This document shows, one piece after another, positions 1 through 8,861 of a stretch of 64,000 nucleotides of DNA. Position numbers and translations under genes: made by a program. The notes beneath the pieces were generated by a model. It had not been told where the DNA came from. It was given only the letters and a program-made list of their open reading frames with translations, and did not search any database. The stretch is from Propioniciclava soli (lineage in GTDB: Bacteria > Actinomycetota > Actinomycetes > Propionibacteriales > Propionibacteriaceae), in NCBI RefSeq assembly GCF_014858005.1, contig NZ_JACYOT010000013.1, forward strand, positions 62,001 to 126,000, given 5' to 3'. Position 1 is the first letter of the stretch. Every line of letters starts with the position of its first letter.

Positions 1-767
1 CGGTGCCCCTCCGCATCTACCGACCCGCCTCGGGCGAGGCGTCCGGCGTGGGGCTGGTGTGGTTCCACGGCGGGGCGTTCCTCGGCGGCGACCTCGACAT
101 GCCGGAGGCCGACCTGGCCTCGCGCGGCCTCGTCACCCGGACGGGCGGCGTCGTCGTCTCGGTCGACTACCGCCTGTGTCAGGGCGGCGTTCATCACCCC
201 GTGCCGCACGACGACTGCTGGGCCGCGTGGAGCTGGACGCACGCCCACGCCGACGACCTCGGCATCGACCCGACCCGCCTGGCCGTCGGCGGCACCTCGG
301 CGGGCGGCAACCTGGCCGCCGGCGTGGCGCTGCGGTCGATCACCGAGGATCCCCGGCCCGCGCAGGCGCTGCTGGTCTATCCGGTCGCGCACGCGCCGCT
401 GCCGCAGCCCAGCGCCGAGCTCGCCGCCTGTATCGCCCAGATGCCGCCGGTGTTGACGTTCACCAACGAGACCGACGCCATCAACGAGAACTACCTGGGC
501 GGGCCTTCGGCGACGCACGCGGTGCCGCTCGCCTTCCCCGGGCACGCCGACGACCTGGCGGGCTACCCGCGCACCTACATCGAGAACTGCGAGTTCGACG
601 ACCTCCGGGCCTCCGGTGAACGGTTCGGCCGCCAGCTCGCCGAGGCCGGCGTGGACGTCACGGTCGTCACGGCCGCGGGGGTGCCGCACGGGCACCTCAA
701 CGCGATCGGCTCCCCGCTCACCCACGCCTCCCTGGACCGGCTGGCCAACCGGCTCACCGACGCCTGA
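1..767 (+). CDS. alpha/beta hydrolase fold-3 (HSL-like) esterase, 5' end outside window
   Basis: Carboxylesterase/lipase-type hydrolase of the hormone-sensitive-lipase group. The oxyanion-hole motif HGGAF lies about 22 residues from the first visible codon, and the nucleophile motif GTSAGG (Ser in GxSxG), an Asp in the FDDLR region and a His in the PHGHLN region follow in the family order. Members normally carry 50-80 residues before the HGGG motif, so the GTG at base 3 is probably not the true start and the gene is cut by the window edge. The stop is 51 bases before the rhamnosidase gene on the same strand, so it may deacylate sugars or aglycones in the same pathway; that role is inferred. 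Confidence 0.8.
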   Translation, partial: VPLRIYRPASGEASGVGLVWFHGGAFLGGDLDMPEADLASRGLVTRTGGVVVSVDYRLCQGGVHHPVPHDDCWAAWSWTHAHADDLGIDPTRLAVGGTSAGGNLAAGVALRSITEDPRPAQALLVYPVAHAPLPQPSAELAACIAQMPPVLTFTNETDAINENYLGGPSATHAVPLAFPGHADDLAGYPRTYIENCEFDDLRASGERFGRQLAEAGVDVTVVTAAGVPHGHLNAIGSPLTHASLDRLANRLTDA

Positions 768-818
768 CCCGCGGCCGCGCCACCCGACACCCGACACCCG
801 ATCCCGCCAGGAGCACCG

Positions 819-3611
819 ATGATCTGCACGGCCCTCACGTTCGAACAGCGCAGCCCGGGCGAGCCCGCCCTCGGCGTCGGGACGCCCACGCCGCGGCTGA
901 CGTGGGCGGTGGCCGACGCGCCCGACGACGTACGGCAGGCCTCGGCGACGGTCGAGGTGACGCGGTCGCCGTGGGGCGGGGAGGCGTCCACCGAAACCGC
1001 CACCCTCGACTCCGATGCCCAGGTGCTCGTCGACTGGCCCTTCGCGCCGCTGGCCTCCCGCGAGCGGGCCGAGGTGCGCGTCCGCGTCCACGCGACGGAT
1101 GGTGCGGACAGTGAGTGGTCCGAGCCGGCGGTCGTGGAGGCCGGCCTGTTGGCCACCTCCGACTGGGGGGACGCCCGGCTCATCAGCCCGGCCGGCGTGG
1201 GCGGCCTGGACGAGCCGGCCCCCGCGCTGGTCGCCACCTGGGAGCTGCCGGCCGGCGTGCGCGCCGCGCGGCTGCACCTCACCGCGCACGGGTGGTACGA
1301 GGTGCTGATCAACGGACGCCGCGTCGGGGAGGACTGGTTCGGCCCCGGCTGGACGGCGTATGAGGATCGGCTGCGGTACTACACCCACGACGTCACCGAC
1401 CTGCTGACGGCGGGTGAGAACACCGTGCAGATCCTGCTCGGCAACGGCTGGTGGCGCAGCCCGCTCACCTGGAACATGGAGCGCATGTACGGCGACCGCC
1501 TCGCGGCGCTGGCCCGGCTCGAGGTGGTCACCGGCGACGGCGCCACGCACGCGCTCGTCACCGACGGAACCTGGGCCGCCCGCACGACGCACATCACCGC
1601 CAACGACCTGTACGGCGGCGAGACCCAGGACCTGCGGCGTCCGCTCATCGCCGACGCCGACCACCCGGTGGAGGTCGTGGACCTCGACCTCGACACCCTG
1701 GTGGCGGCGCGCGGCCCGGCGGTGCGGGTCACCGAGGTGGTGGACGCCCAGCGCGTGTGGCGCAGCCCCGCGGGCAAGCTGCTGGTCGACTTCGGTCAGA
1801 ACCTGGTCGGCGTCACGCGCCTCACGGTGCGCGGGCTGGCGTCCGGCGACGCGGTGACGATTCGCCACGCGGAGGTGCTCGAGCACGACGAGCTGGGCAC
1901 CCGGCCGCTGCGCAACGCGCGGGCCACGGCGAGCTACACCGTCGCCGGGCCCCAGGAGACGGTGCTGGCGCCCCACTTCACGTTCTTCGGGTTCCGCTAC
2001 GCCGAGGTCACCGGTGTCGACGAGCTGGCCGCCGAGGACATCAGCGCGCTGGTGCTGCACTCCGCGATGACGCGGACGGGCTGGTTCACCAGCTCCCACG
2101 ACCTGCTCAACCAGCTGCACGAGAACGTCGTGTGGGGCATGCGCGGCAACTTCCTCGATGTGCCGACCGACTGCCCCCAGCGCGACGAGCGACTGGGCTG
2201 GACCGGTGACATCCAGGTGTTCAGCCCGACCGCCCTGATCCTGCACGACGCGGCGGGCTTCCTCGGCAGCTGGCTGGAGGATCTGGCGGCCGAGCAGGAC
2301 GACAGCGGCGCCGTGCCCATCGTCGTGCCCCACGTGCTGCGCGGCGGTCTGGGCGGGCGCCCGGCGGCCGCCTGGGGTGACGCGGCGTCCGTGGTGCCGT
2401 GGAACGTCTACGCGGCCACCGGTGACGCTGAGGTGCTCCGCCGCCAGCTGCCCAGCATGAAGGCGTGGGTCGACTGCGTCGCGGCGGCCGCGGGAGAGGA
2501 CCATCTCTGGACCGGCGACTTCCAGTTCGGCGACTGGCTCGACCCGGACGCCCCGCCCGAGAAGCCGGGTGACTCGAAGGTCGACAAGGATCTCGTGGCC
2601 ACCGCCTGCCTCGTCCGCAGCGCGCGGCTCACCGCCGATGCGTGCGCCGCCGTGGGCGACGAGGAGGGCCGCGCCCACTACGCCGGGCTGGCGGACGCCG
2701 TCCGCACCGCCCTGCGCAACCGCTGGATCACCGCCGACGGGCTCGTGCACAGCGATTCGCCGACCGGCTACGCCATGGCGATCTGCTGGGATCTGCTGGA
2801 CGACGCGCAGCGCGTGTTCGCCGGCGCTCGGCTGGCCGACCTCGCGCGGCTCAACAGCTTCCGCGTCAGCACCGGCTTCGTCGGCACGCCGCTGATCTGC
2901 CAGGCCCTGCACGACACCGGGCACACCGACGTCGCCTACCGGTTGTTGCTGGAGGAGGGCTGCCCCAGCTGGCTCTACCCCGTGACGATGGGGGCCACCA
3001 CCATCTGGGAGCGCTGGGACTCGATGCTGCCCGACGGCACGATCAACCCCGGCGAGATGACGTCGTTCAACCACTACGCGCTGGGCGCGGTGGCGGAGTT
3101 CCTCCACCAGGTGGTCGCGGGTCTCACCGTGGACGCCGTGGCCCGCCACGTCGAGCTTGCCCCGGCACCCACCCACCTGCTCGAGCACGCCTCCTCGCGC
3201 CGGCTGACGCCCTGGGGCGAGGCCAGCGGTAGCTGGCGGCGCGAGGGTGGCGAGCTCATCGTCGAGGCGACGATTCCCGTCGGCCTGCGCGGCACCGTGG
3301 TCACCCCCGGCGGGGAACGCCACGAGGTCGGCCCCGGCACGCACCGGTTCGAGGTGGCCGCGCCGCCCGCCCCGGACGCCCCCGCGACCGTTCGCGACTA
3401 CGTCAGCTCGGACGCCTGGCCGCGCGCGTCGGCGGCCCTGCTGGAGGTGCTTCCCCTGGACGACGCCCGCCAGATCGCCCAGGGCCTTGGTGCCTTCCTG
3501 GACGTCCCCGTGGACCAGCTTGGCATGGCGCTCACGATGGGCGGCATGTTCGGCCCCGCCGCCGAGGTTCAGGCCGTCGTGGACGCCTCGCTCGCGCCGT
3601 CGGCGTCCTGA
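819..3611 (+). CDS. alpha-L-rhamnosidase (GH78)
   Basis: Hydrolyses terminal alpha-L-rhamnose from plant glycosides or polysaccharides. The 930-residue protein has the family order: an N-terminal beta domain, the rhamnosidase N domain (about 130-310, WYEVLINGRRVG), a concanavalin-like domain (about 310-420), a six-hairpin catalytic barrel (about 430-770) and a C-terminal beta domain. The catalytic region shows DCPQRDERLGWTGD near residue 450 (general acid Asp) and TTIWERWDS near 730 (Glu). No signal peptide is visible, so it is probably cytoplasmic and acts on imported oligosides. A tail of about 75 residues after the usual end (VRDYVSSDAWPRAS onward) is unusual and unassigned. The start follows AGGAG at 809-813. 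A GH1 glucosidase follows 28 bases downstream, probably in one operon. Confidence 0.93.
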   Translation: MICTALTFEQRSPGEPALGVGTPTPRLTWAVADAPDDVRQASATVEVTRSPWGGEASTETATLDSDAQVLVDWPFAPLASRERAEVRVRVHATDGADSEWSEPAVVEAGLLATSDWGDARLISPAGVGGLDEPAPALVATWELPAGVRAARLHLTAHGWYEVLINGRRVGEDWFGPGWTAYEDRLRYYTHDVTDLLTAGENTVQILLGNGWWRSPLTWNMERMYGDRLAALARLEVVTGDGATHALVTDGTWAARTTHITANDLYGGETQDLRRPLIADADHPVEVVDLDLDTLVAARGPAVRVTEVVDAQRVWRSPAGKLLVDFGQNLVGVTRLTVRGLASGDAVTIRHAEVLEHDELGTRPLRNARATASYTVAGPQETVLAPHFTFFGFRYAEVTGVDELAAEDISALVLHSAMTRTGWFTSSHDLLNQLHENVVWGMRGNFLDVPTDCPQRDERLGWTGDIQVFSPTALILHDAAGFLGSWLEDLAAEQDDSGAVPIVVPHVLRGGLGGRPAAAWGDAASVVPWNVYAATGDAEVLRRQLPSMKAWVDCVAAAAGEDHLWTGDFQFGDWLDPDAPPEKPGDSKVDKDLVATACLVRSARLTADACAAVGDEEGRAHYAGLADAVRTALRNRWITADGLVHSDSPTGYAMAICWDLLDDAQRVFAGARLADLARLNSFRVSTGFVGTPLICQALHDTGHTDVAYRLLLEEGCPSWLYPVTMGATTIWERWDSMLPDGTINPGEMTSFNHYALGAVAEFLHQVVAGLTVDAVARHVELAPAPTHLLEHASSRRLTPWGEASGSWRREGGELIVEATIPVGLRGTVVTPGGERHEVGPGTHRFEVAAPPAPDAPATVRDYVSSDAWPRASAALLEVLPLDDARQIAQGLGAFLDVPVDQLGMALTMGGMFGPAAEVQAVVDASLAPSAS

Positions 3612-3639
3612 CGCAGCCCTTGCAGCCGAGGAGGAAACC

Positions 3640-4887
3640 ATGACCACCACACCTTTCCCCGCCGACTTTCTCTGGGGTGCGGCGTCCGCCGGCCACCAGG
3701 TGGAGGGCCAGAACACGAGCAGCGACGTCTGGCTGCTCGAGCACGTCGAGGGCTCGATCTTCGCCGAGAAGTCCGGCGACGCCTGCGACAGCTACCACCG
3801 CTGGCCAGACGATCTCGATCTCGTCGCCGGGTTGGGGCTGAACAGTTACCGCTTCTCCCTCGAGTGGGCCCGCATCGAGCCCGAGCCGGGGGAGTTCTCC
3901 CTCGCGGCGCTCGACCACTACCGACGCGTGCTCGAGGGCTGCCACGCCCGGGGTCTGACGCCGATCGTCACGTTCCACCACTTCGTCTCGCCGCGCTGGC
4001 TGCTCGGCGCCGGTGGCTGGGAGGCGCCGGAGACGGCCGAGCGGTTCGCCGCGTTCTGCGGCCGCGCCACCGAGCACCTGGGGGATCTCATCGGGCTCGC
4101 CTGCACCATGAACGAGCCCAACCTCCCCGACCTGCTGGCCGTGCTCGGCGTGGCGGGCGGGCCGCGGGGGGCACGGGCGCACTTCCCGATGTTCGCCCAC
4201 GCCGCGGCGGCCCTGGGGGTGGACCCGAGCACCATCGCGCCCTTCCAGCTCACGTCCTCCGACGAGGCGTTCGCCGTGAAGCTCGCCGCGCACCGGGCCG
4301 GACGGGACGCCATCACGGCGGTGCGGGGCGACCTGCCGGTGGGCTGGACGCTGGCGAACACCGACTACCACGCCACCGAGGGGGCCGAGGACGTCGTCGC
4401 CGACATCCGGGCCCGCATCAACGGCCGCTACCTCGTGGAGTCCCGCGACGACGACTTCGTGGGCGTCCAGACCTACAACCGGACGCTGCTCGGCCCCGAC
4501 GGCCGGCCCGCCCCCGTGCCGGAGGGAGCGCTGCTCAACTCGACCGGCGAGGAGATCTACCCGTGGGCGCTGGAGTCGGTCATCCGCGAGGCAGCCGACA
4601 TCGCCGGCGTGCCCGTGTACGTCACCGAGAACGGCCTGAGCACCGACGACGACACCCAGCGCGTCGCGTTCTTCGACGAGGCGATCGGCTGCGTGGCGCG
4701 CTGCCTGGCCGACGGGATCGACGTGCGGGGCTATGTTGCCTGGACGCTGCTCGACAACTTCGAGTGGATCTTCGGCTACGGCCCGAAGTTCGGGCTCGCG
4801 GCGGTGGATCGCACCACCTTCGCCCGGACGCCGAAGCCGAGCGCCGCCCACCTCGGGGGGATCGCCCGGGCCAACGGCCTCGCCTGA
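3640..4887 (+). CDS. GH1 beta-glucosidase
   Basis: Retaining beta-glucosidase that releases glucose from beta-glucosides. The N-terminal family signature FLWGAASAGHQVEG, the acid/base TMNEPN near residue 160 and the nucleophile motif YVTENG near residue 329 are all present, and LLDNFEW forms the substrate-binding end. At 415 residues it is shorter than the usual 440-480. The start ATG 3640 follows GAGGAGG and begins right at the family start; the open frame extends upstream only because of high GC. With the neighbouring rhamnosidase it could strip rhamnose then glucose from rutinosides or similar diglycosides (inference). Confidence 0.92.
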   Translation: MTTTPFPADFLWGAASAGHQVEGQNTSSDVWLLEHVEGSIFAEKSGDACDSYHRWPDDLDLVAGLGLNSYRFSLEWARIEPEPGEFSLAALDHYRRVLEGCHARGLTPIVTFHHFVSPRWLLGAGGWEAPETAERFAAFCGRATEHLGDLIGLACTMNEPNLPDLLAVLGVAGGPRGARAHFPMFAHAAAALGVDPSTIAPFQLTSSDEAFAVKLAAHRAGRDAITAVRGDLPVGWTLANTDYHATEGAEDVVADIRARINGRYLVESRDDDFVGVQTYNRTLLGPDGRPAPVPEGALLNSTGEEIYPWALESVIREAADIAGVPVYVTENGLSTDDDTQRVAFFDEAIGCVARCLADGIDVRGYVAWTLLDNFEWIFGYGPKFGLAAVDRTTFARTPKPSAAHLGGIARANGLA

Positions 4888-4930
4888 CGCGCCCCACGTC
4901 GGGCCCCCCTGCGGCCGGGCGGCGCCGGCG

Positions 4931-5911
4931 TCAGCGGCCCTCGCGCCAGGACGCCGCCGCCGCGGCCAGGTGGGCGTCCATGATCGCGCGGGCGTTGACG
5001 CTGAGCGCCGACCACCGCGGGTCCATGGCGCCGGCGGCCACGAGGTCGCAGAAGTCGGCGATCTCATGGTGCATGGTGTCGGCCGGGGAGGTCGTGGCCC
5101 CCTCCCACAGCACCCGCTCGGAGCCGGTGCGGGGGTGGAGGACGATGCGCGTCAGGTCGGCGGGGTCGTCGAAGGTCAGCGAGGCGTCCTCGCCGGTGAT
5201 GACGCTCGGGCCGAGACCGCGCGCGATCTTCGACCAGGCGAGGTCGACCACCAGCGAGCCGTGGTCGAGGTACAGGCTGCCGCCCGCCTCGAAGCCGTTG
5301 TCGAGGAAGACGCTGGCCCCGCCCAGGTTGCGCGGGGCGCCGAACAGGTCGAGGGCGGGCTGCAGACAGTAGATGCCGATGTCGGCCAGCGCCGAGTTGC
5401 CCAGGCCGGGGTCGAAGGCGTTGAGCACCTCCCCGGCGCGGAAGGCGTCGTAGCGGGAGGAGTACTGGAGCTTCTCCAGCCGCGCGTACCGCAGCTCGCC
5501 CAGCTCGCCCAGGACATCGCGGATCAATCCGTGGGTCGGGGCGTGCACGTTGCGGACGGCCTCGAGCGCCACCACGCCGGCGGCCTCGGCGGCCTCAAGG
5601 ATCTCGACGACCTCACCGGCATTCGTGCCCATCGTCTTCTCGACCAGGACGTGGCGGCCGGCGGCGATGGCGGCGAGGGCCTGCTCGCGGTGGGCCCCGA
5701 TCGGGCTGGCGACATAGACCGCGTCCACGGCGTCGAACAGGGCGTCGAGGGTGTCGACGGCCACCCCCAGCCCGTGGCGTGCGGCGAACTCCTCGGCCCG
5801 GGCGCGCCCCCGGGAGTGGACGGCGACCGGCTCGGCCCGGCCCCCGGTGGCCCGGCAGGCGCGGACGAAGGCGTCGGAGATGACGTTGGTGCCGATGATG
5901 CCGAACCGCAT
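4931..5911 (-). CDS. Gfo/Idh/MocA family oxidoreductase
   Basis: NAD(P)-dependent sugar or inositol dehydrogenase-like protein of 326 residues. The N-terminal Rossmann fold starts GIIGTNVIS; the second half is the alpha/beta domain that binds the sugar. The usual EKP motif appears as VEKT, so Pro is replaced by Thr. The start ATG at 5911 has AAGGAG upstream (minus strand). It converges on the GH1 gene, and its position beside glycosidases suggests a role in oxidising a released sugar; the substrate cannot be read from sequence. Confidence 0.85.
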   Translation of the reverse strand: MRFGIIGTNVISDAFVRACRATGGRAEPVAVHSRGRARAEEFAARHGLGVAVDTLDALFDAVDAVYVASPIGAHREQALAAIAAGRHVLVEKTMGTNAGEVVEILEAAEAAGVVALEAVRNVHAPTHGLIRDVLGELGELRYARLEKLQYSSRYDAFRAGEVLNAFDPGLGNSALADIGIYCLQPALDLFGAPRNLGGASVFLDNGFEAGGSLYLDHGSLVVDLAWSKIARGLGPSVITGEDASLTFDDPADLTRIVLHPRTGSERVLWEGATTSPADTMHHEIADFCDLVAAGAMDPRWSALSVNARAIMDAHLAAAAASWREGR

Positions 5912-5974
5912 GGGTTTCTCCTTGGGTGGGGGCGGCGGGGTGATCGCCGCAGGTCTGGGTGGCCCCAGGACGCC

Positions 5975-6607
5975 TCAGGCGTCGAGGAAGCCGAACACGG
6001 TGGCGTTGAACGCCGCGGGCGCCTCGGTGTGCGGGCTCTGCCGGGCGCCGGGGACGATCTCGAGGGTGGCGTCGGGAATCGCGGCGGCGAGCTTGGCCGC
6101 CGCGGGGTGGCCGGCGTCGTCCTGGGCGCCGACGACGACCAGGGTGCGCGCAGTGACGTCGCCGAGCCGGTCGGTGGGGTCGACGCCCTCGAGGGCGTCC
6201 AGCGCCGCGCGGAGCCGCTCCTTGTCGATGCCGAGCCGCGCCAGACGCTTGGCGGGGGTGAGCCGCAGCGCCAGCCGCTGCGCGCGCAGATCGCTCTTCG
6301 GGGGCGCCAGCTGGGCCGCGCTGAGCACGAGTTGGGCGACCGTCTCGGGGGCGCGCACGGCGATGTCGAGCGCCACCATGCCGCCGACGCCCGAGCCGAT
6401 CAGCGTCAGCTGCTCGACCCCGTGCGTGTTCAGCAGGGAGAGCACGTCATCGCCGGCGGCGCTCACGCCGAAGGCGTCGTCGCGCCCGGGCCGCAGGCCG
6501 CGCAGCCACGGCGCGACGGCCTTGGCGCCGGGAGGCAGGGCGACGACCTGGTCCTGCCAGACCTGCGGGGTCTCGCCCACGCCGTGGAGGAACACGATGA
6601 GGCTCAT
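5975..6607 (-). CDS. alpha/beta-hydrolase-fold protein lacking the nucleophile serine
   Basis: A 210-residue alpha/beta-hydrolase fold. The oxyanion region HGVGET is at residues 8-13, the elbow is LIGSGVGGMVAL around 69-80, acidic residues D163/D164 fall in the acid strand and H193 in SPHTE is the catalytic-His position. Alignment with the common GHSMGGMVAL elbow puts Gly73 where the nucleophile Ser should be, with Ser72 one place earlier. It may therefore be a pseudoenzyme or cofactor-free oxygenase-like member rather than an esterase. The start at 6607 follows a leaderless-type -10 (TAGGGT) by 7 nt. Confidence 0.75.
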   Translation of the reverse strand: MSLIVFLHGVGETPQVWQDQVVALPPGAKAVAPWLRGLRPGRDDAFGVSAAGDDVLSLLNTHGVEQLTLIGSGVGGMVALDIAVRAPETVAQLVLSAAQLAPPKSDLRAQRLALRLTPAKRLARLGIDKERLRAALDALEGVDPTDRLGDVTARTLVVVGAQDDAGHPAAAKLAAAIPDATLEIVPGARQSPHTEAPAAFNATVFGFLDA

Positions 6608-6620
6608 AGGGTCGACCCTA
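6607..6620. promoter_or_regulatory. 14-bp perfect palindrome over promoter and start codon
   Basis: TAGGGTCGACCCTA is fully self-complementary. It contains the minus-strand -10 hexamer of the hydrolase-fold gene at 6615-6620 (start codon 6607, spacing 7) and runs into that start codon. It could be an operator or simply a chance symmetry of the -10 hexamer. Confidence 0.4.
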
Positions 6621-6646
6621 GTCGGGCCCGCCGGGGCGGGGCGGGT

Positions 6647-7075
6647 TCAGCTGCGGAAGATGAGCGTGCGCTGGATGACGAAGTTGATGGTCGTCGCCAA
6701 CCCCTGCGCGATGACGAACCCCACCACCTGGGCCGCGGCCGTGCCGAGCGCCATCTCCAGGGGCGGGTAGATGAGGGCGAACGTGCCGACCTGGACGGCG
6801 AAGGTGGTGCCGTACAGCACGGCGACCGCGGCGAACTTCAGGCGCGAGCCGGCGGCTCCGAAGGTCCAGCGGCTGTTGAGCGCGTAGGCCGTCATCGTGC
6901 CGAACACCCAGCTGACGGCCTTGGCCGGGGTGTGCGCCCAGCCGGCCAGGTTCATCCCGGCCACGAGCAACCCGTAGTCGACGACCGCCGCCACCACCCC
7001 GACGAGCACGAAGCGGGTGAGCTGCGTCGCCAGGGGCACCGGGGCGCGGCGGTCGGTCTGGGTCACACCAGCCAT
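6647..7075 (-). CDS. GtrA family membrane protein
   Basis: A small four-helix membrane protein of 142 residues with the GtrA fold: VRFVLVG-type first helix (TRFVLVGVVAAVVDYGLL), conserved Asp-Tyr in helix 1 and the WTFG motif after helix 2. The family is involved in moving polyprenyl-phosphate-linked sugars across the membrane for glycosylating wall polymers. The start chosen is ATG 7075; the open frame extends to 7681 but that part is antisense to purK. It is divergent from purK across 22 bases, the same pairing as Rv3277/purK in mycobacteria. Confidence 0.88.
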   Translation of the reverse strand: MAGVTQTDRRAPVPLATQLTRFVLVGVVAAVVDYGLLVAGMNLAGWAHTPAKAVSWVFGTMTAYALNSRWTFGAAGSRLKFAAVAVLYGTTFAVQVGTFALIYPPLEMALGTAAAQVVGFVIAQGLATTINFVIQRTLIFRS

Positions 7076-7083
7076 GCTCCCAC

Positions 7084-7089
7084 TAGACT
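7084..7089 (+). promoter_or_regulatory. -10 hexamer of purK (leaderless)
   Basis: TAGACT ends 8 nt before the GTG start of purK. The overlapping complement CAGTCT lies 9 nt before the gtrA start, so the two divergent genes may share one promoter core. Confidence 0.55.
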
Positions 7090-7097
7090 GCCGCCTC

Positions 7098-8279
7098 GTG
7101 GCGGACCTGAGAATCGGTGTCATCGGCGGCGGCCAGCTCGCGCGCATGATGCAGGAGGCGGCCCTGCCGCTCGGCCTGCAGCTGCGCCTCTTGGCCGAGG
7201 GCCCCCAGACCTCCGCGGCGCTGGCCGTGCCCCACGCCGCGGTGGGCGACTTCGCCGACGCCGACGCGGTGACCGCCTTCGCGCGCGACGTGGACGTCCT
7301 CACCTTCGACCACGAGCACGTGCCCACGGGCCTGCTGCACGCGTTGCAGGACGCCGGCGTGGCCGTCCGGCCCGGCCCGGACGCCCTCGTGCACGCCCAG
7401 GACAAGGCGGTGATGCGCCGGGCCATGGCCGAGCTGGACGCCCCCAACCCGCGGTGGCGCGTGGTGGCGGACGCCGACGCGCTGGTCGCGTTCGGCGAGG
7501 AGACGGGCTGGCCGGTCATCGCCAAGACCTCGCGCGGCGGGTATGACGGCAAGGGCGTGTGGCGCATCGACGGGCCGGACGCCGCCGCGACGCCGTTCGC
7601 CGCGCTCGCCGGCCCGCAGGGCCCCACCGAGGCCCAGCGCGAGGCCGACGCCGGCGTCGTCATCCTCGCCGAGGAGTTCATCGACTTCGCCCGCGAGCTC
7701 AGCGTGCTGGTGGCGCGCCGGCCCGGTGGCGAGGCCGTGGTCTACCCGGTGAGCGAGACGGTGCAGCGCGACGGAATCTGCCACGAGACGACCACCCCCG
7801 CGCCCGGCCTGCCCCCGCAGCGGGCCGCCGAGCTCCAGCGGCTGGCGCTGCGCATCGCCGAGGCGCTCGGCGTCGTGGGCATCCTCGCCGTCGAGCTCAT
7901 GGAGCGTCGCGACGGCACCGTGGTGGTCAACGAATTGGCCATGCGCCCGCACAACACCGGCCACTGGAGCATCGAGGGCGCGGTGACCTCCCAGTTCGAG
8001 AACCACCTGCGCGCCGTTGCCGACCTGCCGCTGGGTTCCCCGGCCCCCGTGGCGCCGGTGGTCGTCATGAGCAACGTGCTCGGCGGCACGAACGACGACC
8101 TCCTCGGCACGTTGCCGGCCGTGCTCGCCGACCCGGGCACCCGCGTCCACCTCTACGGCAAGGCGGTCAAACCGGGCCGCAAGGTGGGCCACGTCACGGT
8201 CTGCGGCGACGACGTCGCCACCACCCGGGACGCCGCACGCGCGGCGTCCGCCCTGCTGGAAGGAGCATCGGATGGCTGA
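7098..8279 (+). CDS. purK: N5-carboxyaminoimidazole ribonucleotide synthetase
   Basis: ATP-grasp enzyme of de novo purine synthesis that carboxylates AIR to N5-CAIR using bicarbonate and ATP. The 393 residues show the N-terminal [12 protein letters not shown] motif, the ATP-grasp core ([12 protein letters not shown], about 150-160) and [18 protein letters not shown] at about 277-294. The GTG at 7098 was chosen because family members start just before RIGVIGGGQ and a leaderless -10 sits 8 nt upstream. It overlaps purE by 8 bases. Confidence 0.96.
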   Translation: MADLRIGVIGGGQLARMMQEAALPLGLQLRLLAEGPQTSAALAVPHAAVGDFADADAVTAFARDVDVLTFDHEHVPTGLLHALQDAGVAVRPGPDALVHAQDKAVMRRAMAELDAPNPRWRVVADADALVAFGEETGWPVIAKTSRGGYDGKGVWRIDGPDAAATPFAALAGPQGPTEAQREADAGVVILAEEFIDFARELSVLVARRPGGEAVVYPVSETVQRDGICHETTTPAPGLPPQRAAELQRLALRIAEALGVVGILAVELMERRDGTVVVNELAMRPHNTGHWSIEGAVTSQFENHLRAVADLPLGSPAPVAPVVVMSNVLGGTNDDLLGTLPAVLADPGTRVHLYGKAVKPGRKVGHVTVCGDDVATTRDAARAASALLEGASDG

Positions 8280-8766
8280 ACAACCCCGCGTGGGCATCGT
8301 CATGGGCTCGGACTCGGACTGGCCCACCATGGAGGCGGCGGCGCTCGCCCTTGATGAATTCGGGGTGGCGTACGAGGCCGACGTGGTCTCGGCCCACCGG
8401 ATGCCGGAGGAGATGGTGCGTTACGGCCGCGAGGCCCACGGCCGCGGGCTGGGCGTCCTCATCGCCGGGGCCGGGGGAGCGGCCCATCTGCCCGGCATGC
8501 TGGCGGCCCTGACGCCGCTGCCGGTGATCGGCGTCCCCGTGCCGCTGAAGCACCTGGACGGCCTCGACTCGCTGCTCTCGATCGTCCAGATGCCGGCGGG
8601 GGTGCCCGTCGCCACCGTCGCCGTCGGCAATGCGCGCAACGCCGGACTGCTCGCCGTGCGCATGCTGGGGCTCGCCGAATCCGACCTGGTGGAGCAGATG
8701 GTGGCGTTCCAGGACGACCTGCGGGCCGCGGCCGCCGCGAAAGGTGAGCGCATCCGCAACCGCTGA
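8272..8766 (+). CDS. purE: N5-CAIR mutase
   Basis: Class I PurE that rearranges N5-CAIR to CAIR, acting directly after PurK. The 164-residue protein has the signature [14 protein letters not shown] and the [11 protein letters not shown] active-site loop. Its ATG lies inside the end of purK and has AAGGAG upstream, so the two are translationally coupled. Confidence 0.97.
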   Translation: MAEQPRVGIVMGSDSDWPTMEAAALALDEFGVAYEADVVSAHRMPEEMVRYGREAHGRGLGVLIAGAGGAAHLPGMLAALTPLPVIGVPVPLKHLDGLDSLLSIVQMPAGVPVATVAVGNARNAGLLAVRMLGLAESDLVEQMVAFQDDLRAAAAAKGERIRNR

Positions 8767-8861
8767 CCCGGCCCGGGGACACGCCGCCTTCCCTCCGGGG
8801 TGACGGTGGCGAGGGAGGAAATACTGGGGCCAAGCTCCCCCCCTTCCCCGAGGAGATGCAC

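Noticed and set aside
6607-6620. Palindrome as certain repressor site
   Set aside because: It can result from the -10 hexamer TAGGGT facing its own complement; kept only as a low-confidence feature.
4733-7546. 937-codon open frame on the plus strand
   Set aside because: Covers the GH1 end, an oxidoreductase and hydrolase on the other strand; low-complexity Gly/Ala/Arg translation without motifs.
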